Positions 40,101 to 50,250 of a stretch of 64,000 nucleotides of DNA are shown here, one piece after another. Both the position numbers and the translations under genes were made by a program. The notes below the pieces were generated by a model. The model did no database searches and had not been told where the DNA came from. It saw only the letters and a list, made by a program, of their open reading frames with translations. The stretch is from Sipunculus nudus. Lineage: Eukaryota; Annelida; Sipuncula; Golfingiida; Sipunculidae. Numbering within the stretch: position 1 is the stretch's first letter; every line of letters begins with the position of its first letter. The DNA is taken from the NCBI GenBank assembly GCA_026874595.1, contig CM049308.1, positions 96,086,624 through 96,150,623 on the forward strand. Direction: 5' to 3'.

Positions 40101-40760
40101 CAGTGGTGTACGTTAACAGTCTGTAGCTCTCACAAAGAGTGTATGTTTACAGTCTGTAGCTCCCACACAGGGATGTATGTTAACAGACTGTAGCTCCCAT
40201 TTAGAGTGTATGTTAACAGTCTGTAGCTCACACACAGAGTGTATGTTAACAGTCTGTAGCTCCCACACAGGGATGTATTTTTACAGCCTGTAGCTCCCAA
40301 ACAATGTGTATGTTAACAGTCTGTACCTGCGACACAGGGTGTATGTTAACATTCTGTAGCTCCCACACAGTGGTGTATGTTAACTGTCTTTAGCTCCCAA
40401 ACAGTGGTGTATGTTATCAGTCTGTAGCTCCCATACAGAGTGTATGTTAACAGTCTGTAGCTCCAACACAGTGGTTTACGTTAACAGTCTGTAGCTCCCA
40501 CACAGAGTGTACGTTAACAGTCTGTAGCTCCCACACAGAGTGTACGTTAACAGTCTGTAGCTCCCACACAGGGATGTATGTTAACAGTCTGTAGCTTCCA
40601 TATGCCACACAGGGTTTATGTTAACAGTCTGTAGCTCCCACTTAGAGTGTATATTAACAGTCTGTAGCTCCCAAACAGTGGTGTATGTTAACAGTCTGTA
40701 GCTCCCATACAGTGGTGTATGTTAACATTCTGTAGCTCTCATACTGAGTGTATGTTAACA
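31171..40760. repeat. 4,795-bp tandem duplication inside the satellite, with inner 1,751-bp repeats
   Basis: Unit patterns at 31232, 31674, 32894 and 33533 return at 36027, 36469, 37689 and 38328, always offset by 4,795 bp. Inside each copy a module repeats at 1,751 bp (32894 to 34645, 37689 to 39440). A further partial copy follows 2,085 bp later at 41525. Unusual variants such as GTAGCTAAAAACACAG (31791 and 36586) confirm the match. Confidence 0.9.
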
Positions 40761-43700
40761 GTCTGTAGCTCCAACACAGTGGGGTACGTTAACAGTCTGT
40801 AGCTCCCACACAGGGATGTATGTTAACAGTCTGTAGCTCCCACACAGGGCACATGTTAACAGTCTGTAGCTCCCACACAGAGTGTATGTTAACAGTCTGT
40901 AGCTCCCACACAGGGATGTATGTTAACAGTCTGTAGCTTCCACATGCCACACAGGGTTTATGTTAACAGTCTGTAGCTCCCACTTAGAGTGTATGTTAAC
41001 AGTCTGTAGCTCCCAAACAGTTGTGTATTTTTACAGCCTGTAGCTCCCACACAATGTGTATGTTAACAGTTTGTACCTCCGACACAGGGTGTATGTTAAC
41101 AGTCTGTAGCTCCAACACAGGGCTGTATGTTAACAGTCTGTAGCTCCAACACAGAGTGTATGCTAACAATCTGTAGCTCCCACACAGAGTGTATGTTAAC
41201 AGTCTGTAGCTTCTACACAGGGGTGTATGTTAACAGTCTGTAGCTCCCACACAGAGTGTATGTTAACAGTCTGTAGCTCCCACACAGGGATGTATGTTTA
41301 CAGTCTGTAGCTCCCACACAATGTGTATGTTAACAGTCTGTACCTCCGACACAGGGTGTATGTTAACAGTCTGTAGCTCCCACACAGTGGTGTATGTTAA
41401 CAGTCTGTAGCTCCCACACAGGGATGTAAGTTAACAGTCTGTAGCTTCCACACAGGGCATATGTTAACAGTCTGTAGCTCCCACACAGTGTACGTTAACA
41501 GTCTGTAGCTCCCACACAGGGCATATGTTAACAGTCTGTAACTCCCACACAGGGCCTATGTTAACAGTCTGTTGCTCCCACACAGGGCGTATGTTAACAG
41601 TCTGTAGCTCCCACACAGGGCGTATGTTAACAGTCTGTAGCTCCCATACAGGGAGTATGTTAACAGTCTATAGCTCCCACACAGGGATGTATGTTAACAG
41701 TCTGTAGCTCCCACTTAGAGTGTATGTTAACAGTCTGAAGCTGCCACAGAGGGATGTATGTAAACAGTCTGTAGCTTCCACACAGGGCATATGTTAACAG
41801 TCTGTAGCTCCCACACAGAGTTAATGTTAACAGTCTGTAGCTCCCACACAGGGACATATTTTTACAGCCTGTAGCTCCCACACAATGTGTATGTTAACAG
41901 TCTGTACCTCCGACACAGGGTGAATGTTAAAAGTCTGTAGCTCCCACACAGTGGTGTATGTTAACAGTCTGTAGCTCCCACACAGAGTGTATGTAAACAG
42001 TCTGTAGCTCCCACACAGTGGTGTATGTTAACAGTCTGTAGCTCCCAAACAGTGGTGTATGTTAACAGTGTGTAGCTTCCATACAGGGATGTATGTTAAC
42101 AGTCTGTAGCTCCCAAACAGGGATGTATGTTAACAGTCTGTAGCTCCCAAACAGTGGTGTATGTTAACAGTCTGTAGCTCCAACACAGTGGTGTACGTTA
42201 ACAGTCTGTAGCTCTCACAAAGAGTGTATGTTTACAGTCTGTAGCTCCCACACAGGGATGTATGTTAACAGACTGTAGCTCCCATTTAGAGTGTATGTTA
42301 ACAGTCTGTAGCTCACACACAGAGTGTATGTTAACAGTCTGTAGCTCCCACACAGGGATGTATTTTTACAGCCTGTAGCTCCCCAACAATTATGTATGTT
42401 AACAGTCTGTACCTGCGACACAGGGTGTATGTTAACATTCTGTAGCTCCCACACAGTGGTGTTTGTTAACTGTCTTTAGCTCCCAAACAGTGGTGTATGT
42501 TATCAGTCTGTAGCTCCCATACAGAGTGTATGTTAACAGTCTGTAGCTCCAACACAGTGGTTTACGTTAACAGTCTGTAGCTCCCACACAGAGTGTACGT
42601 TAACAGTCTGTAGCTCCCACACAGAGTGTACGTTAACAGTCTGTAGCTCCCACAGAGGGATGTATGTTAACAGTCTGTAGCTTCCATATGCCACACAGGG
42701 TTTATGTTAACAGTCTGTAGCTCCCACTTAGAGTGTATATTAACAGTCTGTAGCTCCCAAACAGTGGTGTATGTTTACAGTCTGTAGCTCCCATACAGAG
42801 TGTATGTTAACAGTCTGTAGCTCCAACACAGTGGTTTACGTTAACAGTCTGTAGCTCCCACACAGAGTGTACGTTAACAGTCTGTAGCTCCCACACAGAG
42901 TGTACGTTAACAGTCTGTAGCTCCCACACAGGGATGTATGTTAACAGTCTGTAGCTTCCACATACCACACAGGGTTTATGTGAACAGTCTGTAGCTCCCA
43001 CTTAGAGTGTATGTTAACAGTCTGTAGCTCCCAAACAGTGGTGTATTTTTACAGCCTGTACCTCCGACACAGGGTGTATGTTAACAGTCTGTAGCTCCCA
43101 AACAGTGGTGTATGTTAACAGTCTGTAGCTTCCACACAGGGCATATGTTAACAGTCTGTAGCTCCCACACAGAGTGTATGTTATCAGTCTATAGCTCCCA
43201 CACAGGGATGTATTTTTACAGCCTGTAGCTCCCACACAATGTGTATGTTAACAGTCTGTACCTCTGACACAGGGTGTATGTTAACAGTCTGTAGCTCCCA
43301 AACAGTGGTGTATTTTTACAGCCTGTACCTCCGACACAGGGTGTATATTAACAGTCTGTAGCTCCCAAACAGTGGTGTATGTTAACAGTCTGTAGCTCCA
43401 ACACAGTGGTGTACGTTAACAGTCTGTAGCTCCCACACAGAGTGTATGTTATCAGTCTATAGCTCCCACACAGGGATGTATTTTTACAGCCTGTAGCTCC
43501 CACACAATGTGTATGTTAACAGTCTGTACCTCTGACACAGGGTGTATGTTAACAGTCTGTAGCTCCCACACAGTGGTGTATGTTAACAGTCTGTAGCTCC
43601 CACACAGGGATGTAAGTTAACAATCTGTACCTTCCACACAGGGCATATGATAACAGTCTGTAGCGCCCACACAGAGTGTATGTAAACAGTCTGTAGCTCC

Positions 43701-43917
43701 CACACAGGGATGTATTTTTACAGCCTGTAGCTCCCACACAATGTGTATGTTAACAGTGTGTACCTCCGACACAGGGTGTATGTTAACAGTCTGTAGCTCC
43801 CAAAGAGTGGTGTATGTTAACAGTCTGTAGCTCCAACACAGTGGTGTACTTTAACAGTCTGTAGCTCCCATACTGAGTGTATGTTAACAGTCTGTAGCTC
43901 CAACACAGTGGTGTACG

Positions 43918-45810
43918 TTAACAGTCTGTAGCTCCCACACAGGGATGTATGTTAACAGTCTGTAGCTTACACAAGCGACACAGGGTTAATATTAACAGAC
44001 TGAAGCTCCCACTTAGAGTGTATGTTAACAGTCTGTAGCTCCCACACAGACTGTATGTTAACAGTCTGTAGCTCCCACACAGGGATGTATTTTTACAGCC
44101 TGTAGCTCCCACACAATGTGTATGTTACTAGTCTGTACCTCCGACACAGGGTGTATGTTAACAGTCTGTAGCTCCCACACAGTGGTGTATGTTAACTGTC
44201 TGTAGCTCCCAAACAGTGGTGTATGTTAACAGTCTGTAGCTCCCATACTGAGTGTATGTTAACAGTCTGTAGCTCCAACACAGTGGTGTACGTTAACAGT
44301 CTGTAGCTCCCACACAGAGTGTACGTTAACAGTCTGTAGCTCCCACACAGGGATGTATGTTAACAGTCTGTAGCTTCCACATGCCACACAGGGTTTATGT
44401 TAACAGTCTGTAGCTCCCACTTAGAGTGTATGTTAACAGTCTGTAGCTCCCAAACAGTGGTGTATGTTAACAGTCTGTAGCTTCCACACAGGGCATATGT
44501 TAACAGTCTGTAGCTCCCACACAGTGTATGTTAACAGTCTGTAGCTCCCACACAGGGATGTAAGTTAACAGTCTGTAGCTTCCACACAGGGCATATGTTA
44601 ACAGTCTGTAGCTCCCACACAGAGTGTATGTTAACAGTCTGTAGCTCCCACACAGGGATGTATTTTTACAGTCTGTAGCTCCCACACAATGTGTATGTTA
44701 ACAGTCTGTACCTCCGACACAGGGTGTATGTTAACAGTCTGTAGCTCCCAAAGAGTGGTGTATGTTAACAGTCTGTAGCTCCAACACAGTGGTGTACTTT
44801 AACAGTCTGTAGCTCCCATACTGAGTGTATGTTAACAGTCTGTAGCTCCAACACAGTGGTGTACGTTAACAGTCTGTAGCTCCCACACAGGGATGTATGT
44901 TAACAGTCTGTAGCTTACACAAGCGACACAGGGTTAATATTAACAGACTGAAGCTCCCACTTAGAGTGTATGTTAACAGTCTGTAGCTCCCACACAGACT
45001 GTATGTTAACAGTCTGTAGCTCCCACACAGGGATGTATTTTTACAGCCTGTCGCTCCCACACAATGTGTATGTTACTAGTCTGTACCTCTGACACAGGGT
45101 GTATGTTAACAGTCTGTAGCTCCCACACAGTGGTGTATGTTAACTGTCTGTAGCTCCCAAACAGTGGTGTATGTTAACAGTCTGTAGCTCCCATACTGAG
45201 TGTATGTTAACAGTCTGTAGCTCCAACACAGTGGTGTACGTTAACAGTCTGTAGCTCCCACACAGAGTGTACGTTAACAGTCTGTAGCTCCCACACAGGG
45301 ATGTATGTTAACAGTCTGTAGCTTCCACATGCCACACAGGGTTTATGTTAACAGTCTGTAGCTCCCACTTAGAGTGTATGTTAACAGTCTGTAGCTCCCA
45401 AACAGTGGTGTATGTTAACAGTCTGTAGCTTCCACACAGGGCATATGTTAACAGTCTGTAGCTCCCACACAGTGTATGTTAACAGTCTGTAGCTCCCACA
45501 CAGGGATGTAAGTTAACAGTCTGTAGCTTCCACACAGGGCATATGTTAACAGTCTGTAGCTCCCACACAGAGTGTATGTTAACAGTCTGTATCTCCCACA
45601 CAGGGATGTTTTTTTTACAGTCTGTAGCTCCCACACAATGTGTATGTTAACAGTCTGTTCCTCCGACACAGGGTGTATGTTAACAGTCTGTAGCTCCCAC
45701 ATGCCACACAGGGTGTATGTTAACAGTCTGTACCTCCGACACAGGGTGTATGTTAACAGTCTGTAGCTCCCACACAGGGATGTATTTTTACAGTCTGTAG
45801 CTCCCACACA
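43918..45810. repeat. 948-bp tandem duplication inside the satellite
   Basis: The unit order starting near 43918, including the odd TTACACAAGCGACACAGGG unit, returns at 44866 with offset 948. The stretch at 44500 returns at 45448. The second copy is followed by irregular units, including a T8 run near 45609. Confidence 0.85.
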
Positions 45811-46636
45811 ATGTGTATGTTAACAGTCTGTACCTCCGACACAGGGTGTATGTTAACAGTCTGTACCTCCGACACAGGGTGTATGTTAACAGTCTGTAGC
45901 TCCCAAACAGTGGTGTATGTTAACAGTCTGTAGCTTCCACACAGGGCATATGATAACAGTCTGTAGCTCCCACACAGAGTGTATGTTAACAGTCTGTAGC
46001 TCCCACACAGGGATGTATTTTTACAGCTTGTAGCTCCCACACAATGTGTATGTTAACAGTCTGTACCTCCGACACAGGGTGTATGTTAACAGTCTGTAGG
46101 TCCCACACAGGGCATATGTTCACAGTCTGTAGCTCCCACACAATGTGTATGTTAATAGTCTGTACCTCTGACACAGGGAGTATGTTAACAGTCTGTAGCT
46201 CCCACACAGGGATGTAAGTAAACAGTCTGTAGCTTCCACACAGGGCATATGTTAACAGTCTGTAGCTCCCACACAGAGTGTATGTCAACAGTCTGTAGCT
46301 CCCACACAGGGATGTATTGTTACAGCTTGTAGCTCCCACACAATGTGTATGTTAACAGTCTATACCTCCAACACAGGGTGTATGTTAACAGTCTGTAGGT
46401 CCCACACAGGGCATATGTTCACAGTCTGTAGCTCCCACACAATGTGTATGTTAATAGTCTGTACCTCTGACACAGGGTGTATGTTAACAGTCAGTAGCTC
46501 CTACATAGAGTGCATGTTAACAGTCTGTAGCTCCCGCACAGGGCGTTTGTTAACAGTCTGTAGCTCCCACACAATGTGTATGTTAACAGTCTGTAGCTCC
46601 TACACAGAGTGCATGTTAACAGTCTGTAGCTCCTAT

Positions 46637-47010
46637 TGTCAGGAGTATAGATGTAATTTTAGTAATATTTGTCGGCATGGTTAACAGTGTTTATATTATT
46701 ATAATTGGTTCCAGCAATAGTGAATGTAATATAGGTGGCCCGATCTGTATTGAAGTGTTATTTTAGAAATAAATGGTCCTGACTGCAGTGAACAGAATAC
46801 ATTTGGCCGGAACTGTGGTGAATGGGGTCAGTTTGGTCAGTCAACCACCTGTTAGCACACGAAGTGTTATGCTTCAGTGAATATGGCTCTAGTTGCTAGG
46901 AGACCAGGAATAACAAGTATAAATGAAAACTAGATGATCATTTTGATTTTGTATTCAAATTTTGTTATAATTTTGTTATCCTTGTGGCTATTCTTTTTTC
47001 CCCCATGACA
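46637..47010 (+). mobile_element. Small solo LTR (374 bp), internally deleted relative of 18208-19321
   Basis: The segment starts TGTCAGGAGTATAGATG and ends CCCATGACA, like the 1114-bp copy. Both ends match that copy, but about 730 bp of the middle is missing, from near AAATGAAAA to the ATTTTGATTTTGTATT stretch. It sits inside the satellite. The left flank is CTCCTAT and the right flank CCCACACAGGG, and removing it restores a normal unit. The flanking five bases (CCTAT and CCCAC) agree only in part, so a target duplication is doubtful. Confidence 0.75.
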
Positions 47011-47124
47011 CCCACACAGGGTGTATGTTAACAGTCTGTAGCTTCCACACAATGTGTATGCCAACAGTCTGTAGCTCCTACACAGGGGTGTTTGTTAACA
47101 GTCTGTAACACCAACACAGGGAAA
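47011..47124. repeat. Tail of the ~34-bp satellite
   Basis: About three diverged satellite units continue on the right side of the small solo LTR. They end in CACCAACACAGGGA, after which the sequence is no longer periodic. Confidence 0.85.
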
Positions 47125-47322
47125 AATAGGTTAACATTCAGGGCAACTGTGTAGGAGGCAAAAGATGAGAAGGTCTAAATCAAGGAGAGTTGACTTAGTC
47201 AATGTTAACATAAAGGAATCCAGTTCCTGTCTGAATGAATTTAAAGCTCTTCTACAGTAATAAATGAACCATGTACACTTACTTAAATGTTACTTAACCT
47301 ATGAGGGAATATCAGGTTCAGA

Positions 47323-47765
47323 AACAAGACCTACAGGCCTAATGTGAACCTGTGCAATGGGATATACACCAGGTATAATGCTTCAATGCTGGACCATTAC
47401 TTTTCAAATACATGTGTAACATGTATGTGAAAAGTGCAATGCAAAACACTTTGAACAAGAACCATTTACACAACCATCACTGTTGAAATTCTGGCATGGG
47501 TGCACACAACACAAAAATGATTGTAGGTGGCACCACCAGTCTTGTGTATGACGAAGCTATCAGAGATGTATACATATGCCCAATTTTAGGCTGATATATC
47601 AAATCCCTCCAGAGAAATAAGCAGGTACATACACTGTGCAAAAGTCATTTTAGGTGGCAACACCAGTCTTGTGAACGAGAAAGCTATCAAAGACGCATAG
47701 ACAGGTCAAAATATCAGGCCAAAACATCAAACTTCTCTTGAGTTTGATACACTGGGCTGACCAGG
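47323..47765 (+). mobile_element. Repeat element starting AACAAGACCTACAGGCCTAA, degraded
   Basis: The start closely matches 60362-60395 (AACAAGGCCTACAGGCCTAA, then TGTGAACCTGTGCAA). The body holds two modules beginning AGGTGGCACCACCAGTC and AGGTGGCAACACCAGTC. These are the same kind of AGGTGGCGCCACC modules as in the 60-62 kb element. No coding sequence and no clear 3' end are visible. Confidence 0.5.
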
Positions 47766-47811
47766 CTTAGGTGAGAAAGGCAGTTGCCCTGAATGAACTG
47801 TGATAAATTGC

Positions 47812-48280
47812 TGGCTCAAGCTACTGCACTGATTGACTCTTGACCTGCACCTGGCTGCACTGAGTGAATTTTTGACCTGTACCTTTCTACACCTAACTCT
47901 TGACCTGTTGCATAATCTGACACAGTTGGCAGTCTGCCAAAGCTATAAATAGATCCAGACTGACCTTTAGCCTGTTGCCAAATCTGAAATAGTTGGCAGG
48001 CTGACAAGTTATTTATAGATACAGACACAATCTTAGCCTGCTGGTAAATCTGTTTACACATACTGAAAGACTTTGGCTACGAAGCTTTTTTTCCAACTGA
48101 CATATCCATAAGAATTTTTTTTATCAAAATGTTTTAAATAATAAAAGATTGTTAAAGGTCCAATAATTCTGCCAACAATTATTTAAGTAAACAAGAACAA
48201 AGGCCTCCTAAGAATAATTTTTGTGCAATGTTACAGAAGTTGAAACAACAGTTTGCAGAAGAAGACCTCAGTTTTAAATA
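47812..48280. repeat. Diverged third copy of the 50.8-52.6 kb repeat, left of a DNA transposon
   Basis: The stretch with GACCTGTTGCATAATCTG, GCAGTCTGCCAAAGCTATAA and CATACTGAAAGACTTTGGCTA matches 50840-51240 and 52168-52568 but is more diverged. It is cut by the insertion at 48281 and resumes at 50187 with GGCTTACTTATG. No conserved reading frame supports a protein. Confidence 0.8.
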
Positions 48281-50186
48281 TCGTATTTGTTCGTGTACAG
48301 GACGACAAATTTTATCCTAAAAATATTTGGCAAAGAAGGGGGGGCCGTCTTATACAAGGGTACAAGTTTTTCAGCGTCCTCAGGGCCGCCAAGGAAAATT
48401 TATGGCAATCAGCATTATTACGTCGGTCGAACTGGACGGCGTGAATATCGGTGATCATGTCCGTATGGTGGTAATGTACACTCAATAAAAAACATTACAG
48501 TGCTTTGTTTTTGTTTTAAAGCGCTTTGTTTTTGTTTAAATTTATCGTTTATACATAAGATTTACATACGCACATGGTTAAATAATTGATATGAAAGGTT
48601 TGCCCTTGCCGCATTGACAAGGGAATTTTATCGGAATCAATATATGAAAGCCCTTCTGACAGTAGAGCCAGTGATTTCCCGCCCGCGATCGCGGAATCGC
48701 GGAACTGACAGACCGAAACGGAATTCCCAACCCTGAAAATATGTAAGTTTTAAAGTATATCTTGGCAATTCACTTTAAACAGATACGCAGTTGATGCCGC
48801 TATCAGCTTGCGGGGCTTATCCATATACTCAAGATCCGAGAGTACAGCGCTCGCGCAAGGGATGCAAGGAACTTGCTAATGCCATCCAGTAACAAGTAAT
48901 ATGCATATTAAAACAAGGATGATTTTTCATGTGGTGCCGTATTTACTGCGTAAAATGTTCACGAGTCCAGTGAATGCGGACGCTCTCACCTGGCTTGCAC
49001 ACTGACATACACGGAGCCTCGCACATGGCACTTCGATTACAAGACAACCAGTAGTGCGTTATAATTATAAATATGAAGCAGCCTTTCCTCTGGTGACGCG
49101 AAATTCAATGTTTGTCAAGCTTGTATTATTGTACTACGTCAAGAAATGAATGTATTATAACGGGTCAACAAAAAAGAGGGACCGAGTTTCCGCGGGATAT
49201 AAATATGTCGAATTTCCTCACAATTTTATAACGAAACCCCGGGTTTGGTGCGTATATCCTCTTGGGAAAATGATCTATTAAATAGTAACCGAATGGAAAC
49301 CCTGGTTTCTACAAGGTAGCATTGAACTTGCACACAGTTAAATGTCGTAAAATAACGTACTTCACGGAAGTCCTACTGGGTCATTACCTAATTACGTTTT
49401 TCCTTCCTCACAGGTACAACGGAATAAATTCGAACTTGACCGACGTCAGTTTACGCAAACGTGATTTATTTTGTGGGAAAATTTGGTGACTGTGACATGG
49501 TTGAGGACAGGCCAGGAAAATGTAATTTTTGATAGATTAATATTAACACGGAATAATAAATGAGGAAGCCTAGTTAAGTAGCGCATCATGGAAGCCTTGG
49601 TTTCGTGCGTTGTCACTTGTCTACCTTAACCCACTTGTGGATGTTGACTCTGATATGCAGTGGGTGTTTGGGGTGATCTCCCTCAAATTATGCAGAAGAC
49701 TGACATTTCTTTGAAATAAATTTATCATTTTTAAAGAGGAAGGTGTCAATGCCCTGTAATGCACATTCTCTTGACATGTTAATTCTTATTGGGTGCCATC
49801 TCCTGGATAATAATATTTTACCCAAATTTGGGCCCTAAAATTGACCTTTTGATGACTCATGATATTCATTTGAATTGTTGCAGAACACTCATTCTTTGAT
49901 ATGTTTAATTAATTCCGTTTTGGTCTGCGTCATACCTATATTACTTTCCTTTTTTCACTTGTAGCATCATAAAAAAATATACCACTGACCATTTTAGGAA
50001 TAAAAAATTATAAATCCCGTTTCAATCATCAGTGTTAAAGTGATCATTATGCCAACAAAGTGATCCTCAGTAGATGGCAGCTCCAACATCAGATGCTGAA
50101 AAATAATTTGAACCAAATTTTGAGGCTCAACATTGGGGAGGGGGCCATCTTATACACGGGGTCGTCTTATACACGCATAAATACAG
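48281..50186. mobile_element. TA-flanked DNA transposon remnant with 25-bp imperfect inverted termini, 1906 bp
   Basis: The left end CGTATTTGTTCGTGTACAGG and the right end, read on the other strand, TGTATTTATGCGTGTATAAG, are imperfect inverted repeats. About 19 of 25 bases match and both continue into GACGAC. TA flanks both sides (48279-48280 and 50187-50188). Two paralogous copies of the surrounding repeat have a single TA at this position, followed directly by GGCTTACTTATG (51239-51240 and 52567-52568), so the empty site is seen. A TA duplication points to the Tc1/mariner superfamily. The GTCTTATAC-type termini recall pogo/Tigger-derived repeats. No transposase frame is open. The middle (48.4-49.6 kb) is richer in CpG than the surroundings, and the sequence near 50143 repeats GGGGGCC(G/A)TCTTATACA from near 48341. 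Confidence 0.75.
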
Positions 50187-50250
50187 TAGGCTTACTTATG
50201 ACCACAAGACCAACTTCAGCTTTCTATGACTCTACCAAAATCAATGAACC

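Larger units (their letters stand above)
21742..46636. repeat. Very large ~34-bp satellite inside an EHBP1 intron (about 24.5 kb, roughly 720 units)
   Basis: Almost the whole interval is a tandem repeat with unit length 33-35 bp and core TGTATGTTAACAGTCTGTAG, followed by a CTCCCACACAG stretch and a variable 2-5 base hinge. Nearly every unit has the palindrome GTTAAC and the dyad ACAG-T-CTGT. Recurrent unit types include ones with GCATATGTTAAC, ones with TACCTCCGACACAGGG, ones with TATTTTTACAGCC, and a longer type with TTCCACATGCCACACAGGG. These types occur in fixed orders that are copied in blocks of 948 to 4,795 bp. Open frames across the array exist because 33-bp units keep frame, and they are not genes. 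A SINE interrupts it at 21761-22094. A short tail continues at 47011-47124 beyond a solo LTR. Parts of the block structure could be affected by assembly. Confidence 0.96.

Noticed and set aside
22240-46684. Dozens of 60-119 residue frames such as those with ELQTVNIH or MLTVCSSHTG repeats
   Set aside because: They are translations of the 33-34 bp satellite. Units of 34 bp break the frame, and no frame is kept across the array.
46632-47015. Clear 5-bp target duplication for the small solo LTR
   Set aside because: The flanks CCTAT and CCCAC agree at only three of five positions, and the host is itself a repeat, so the duplication cannot be claimed.
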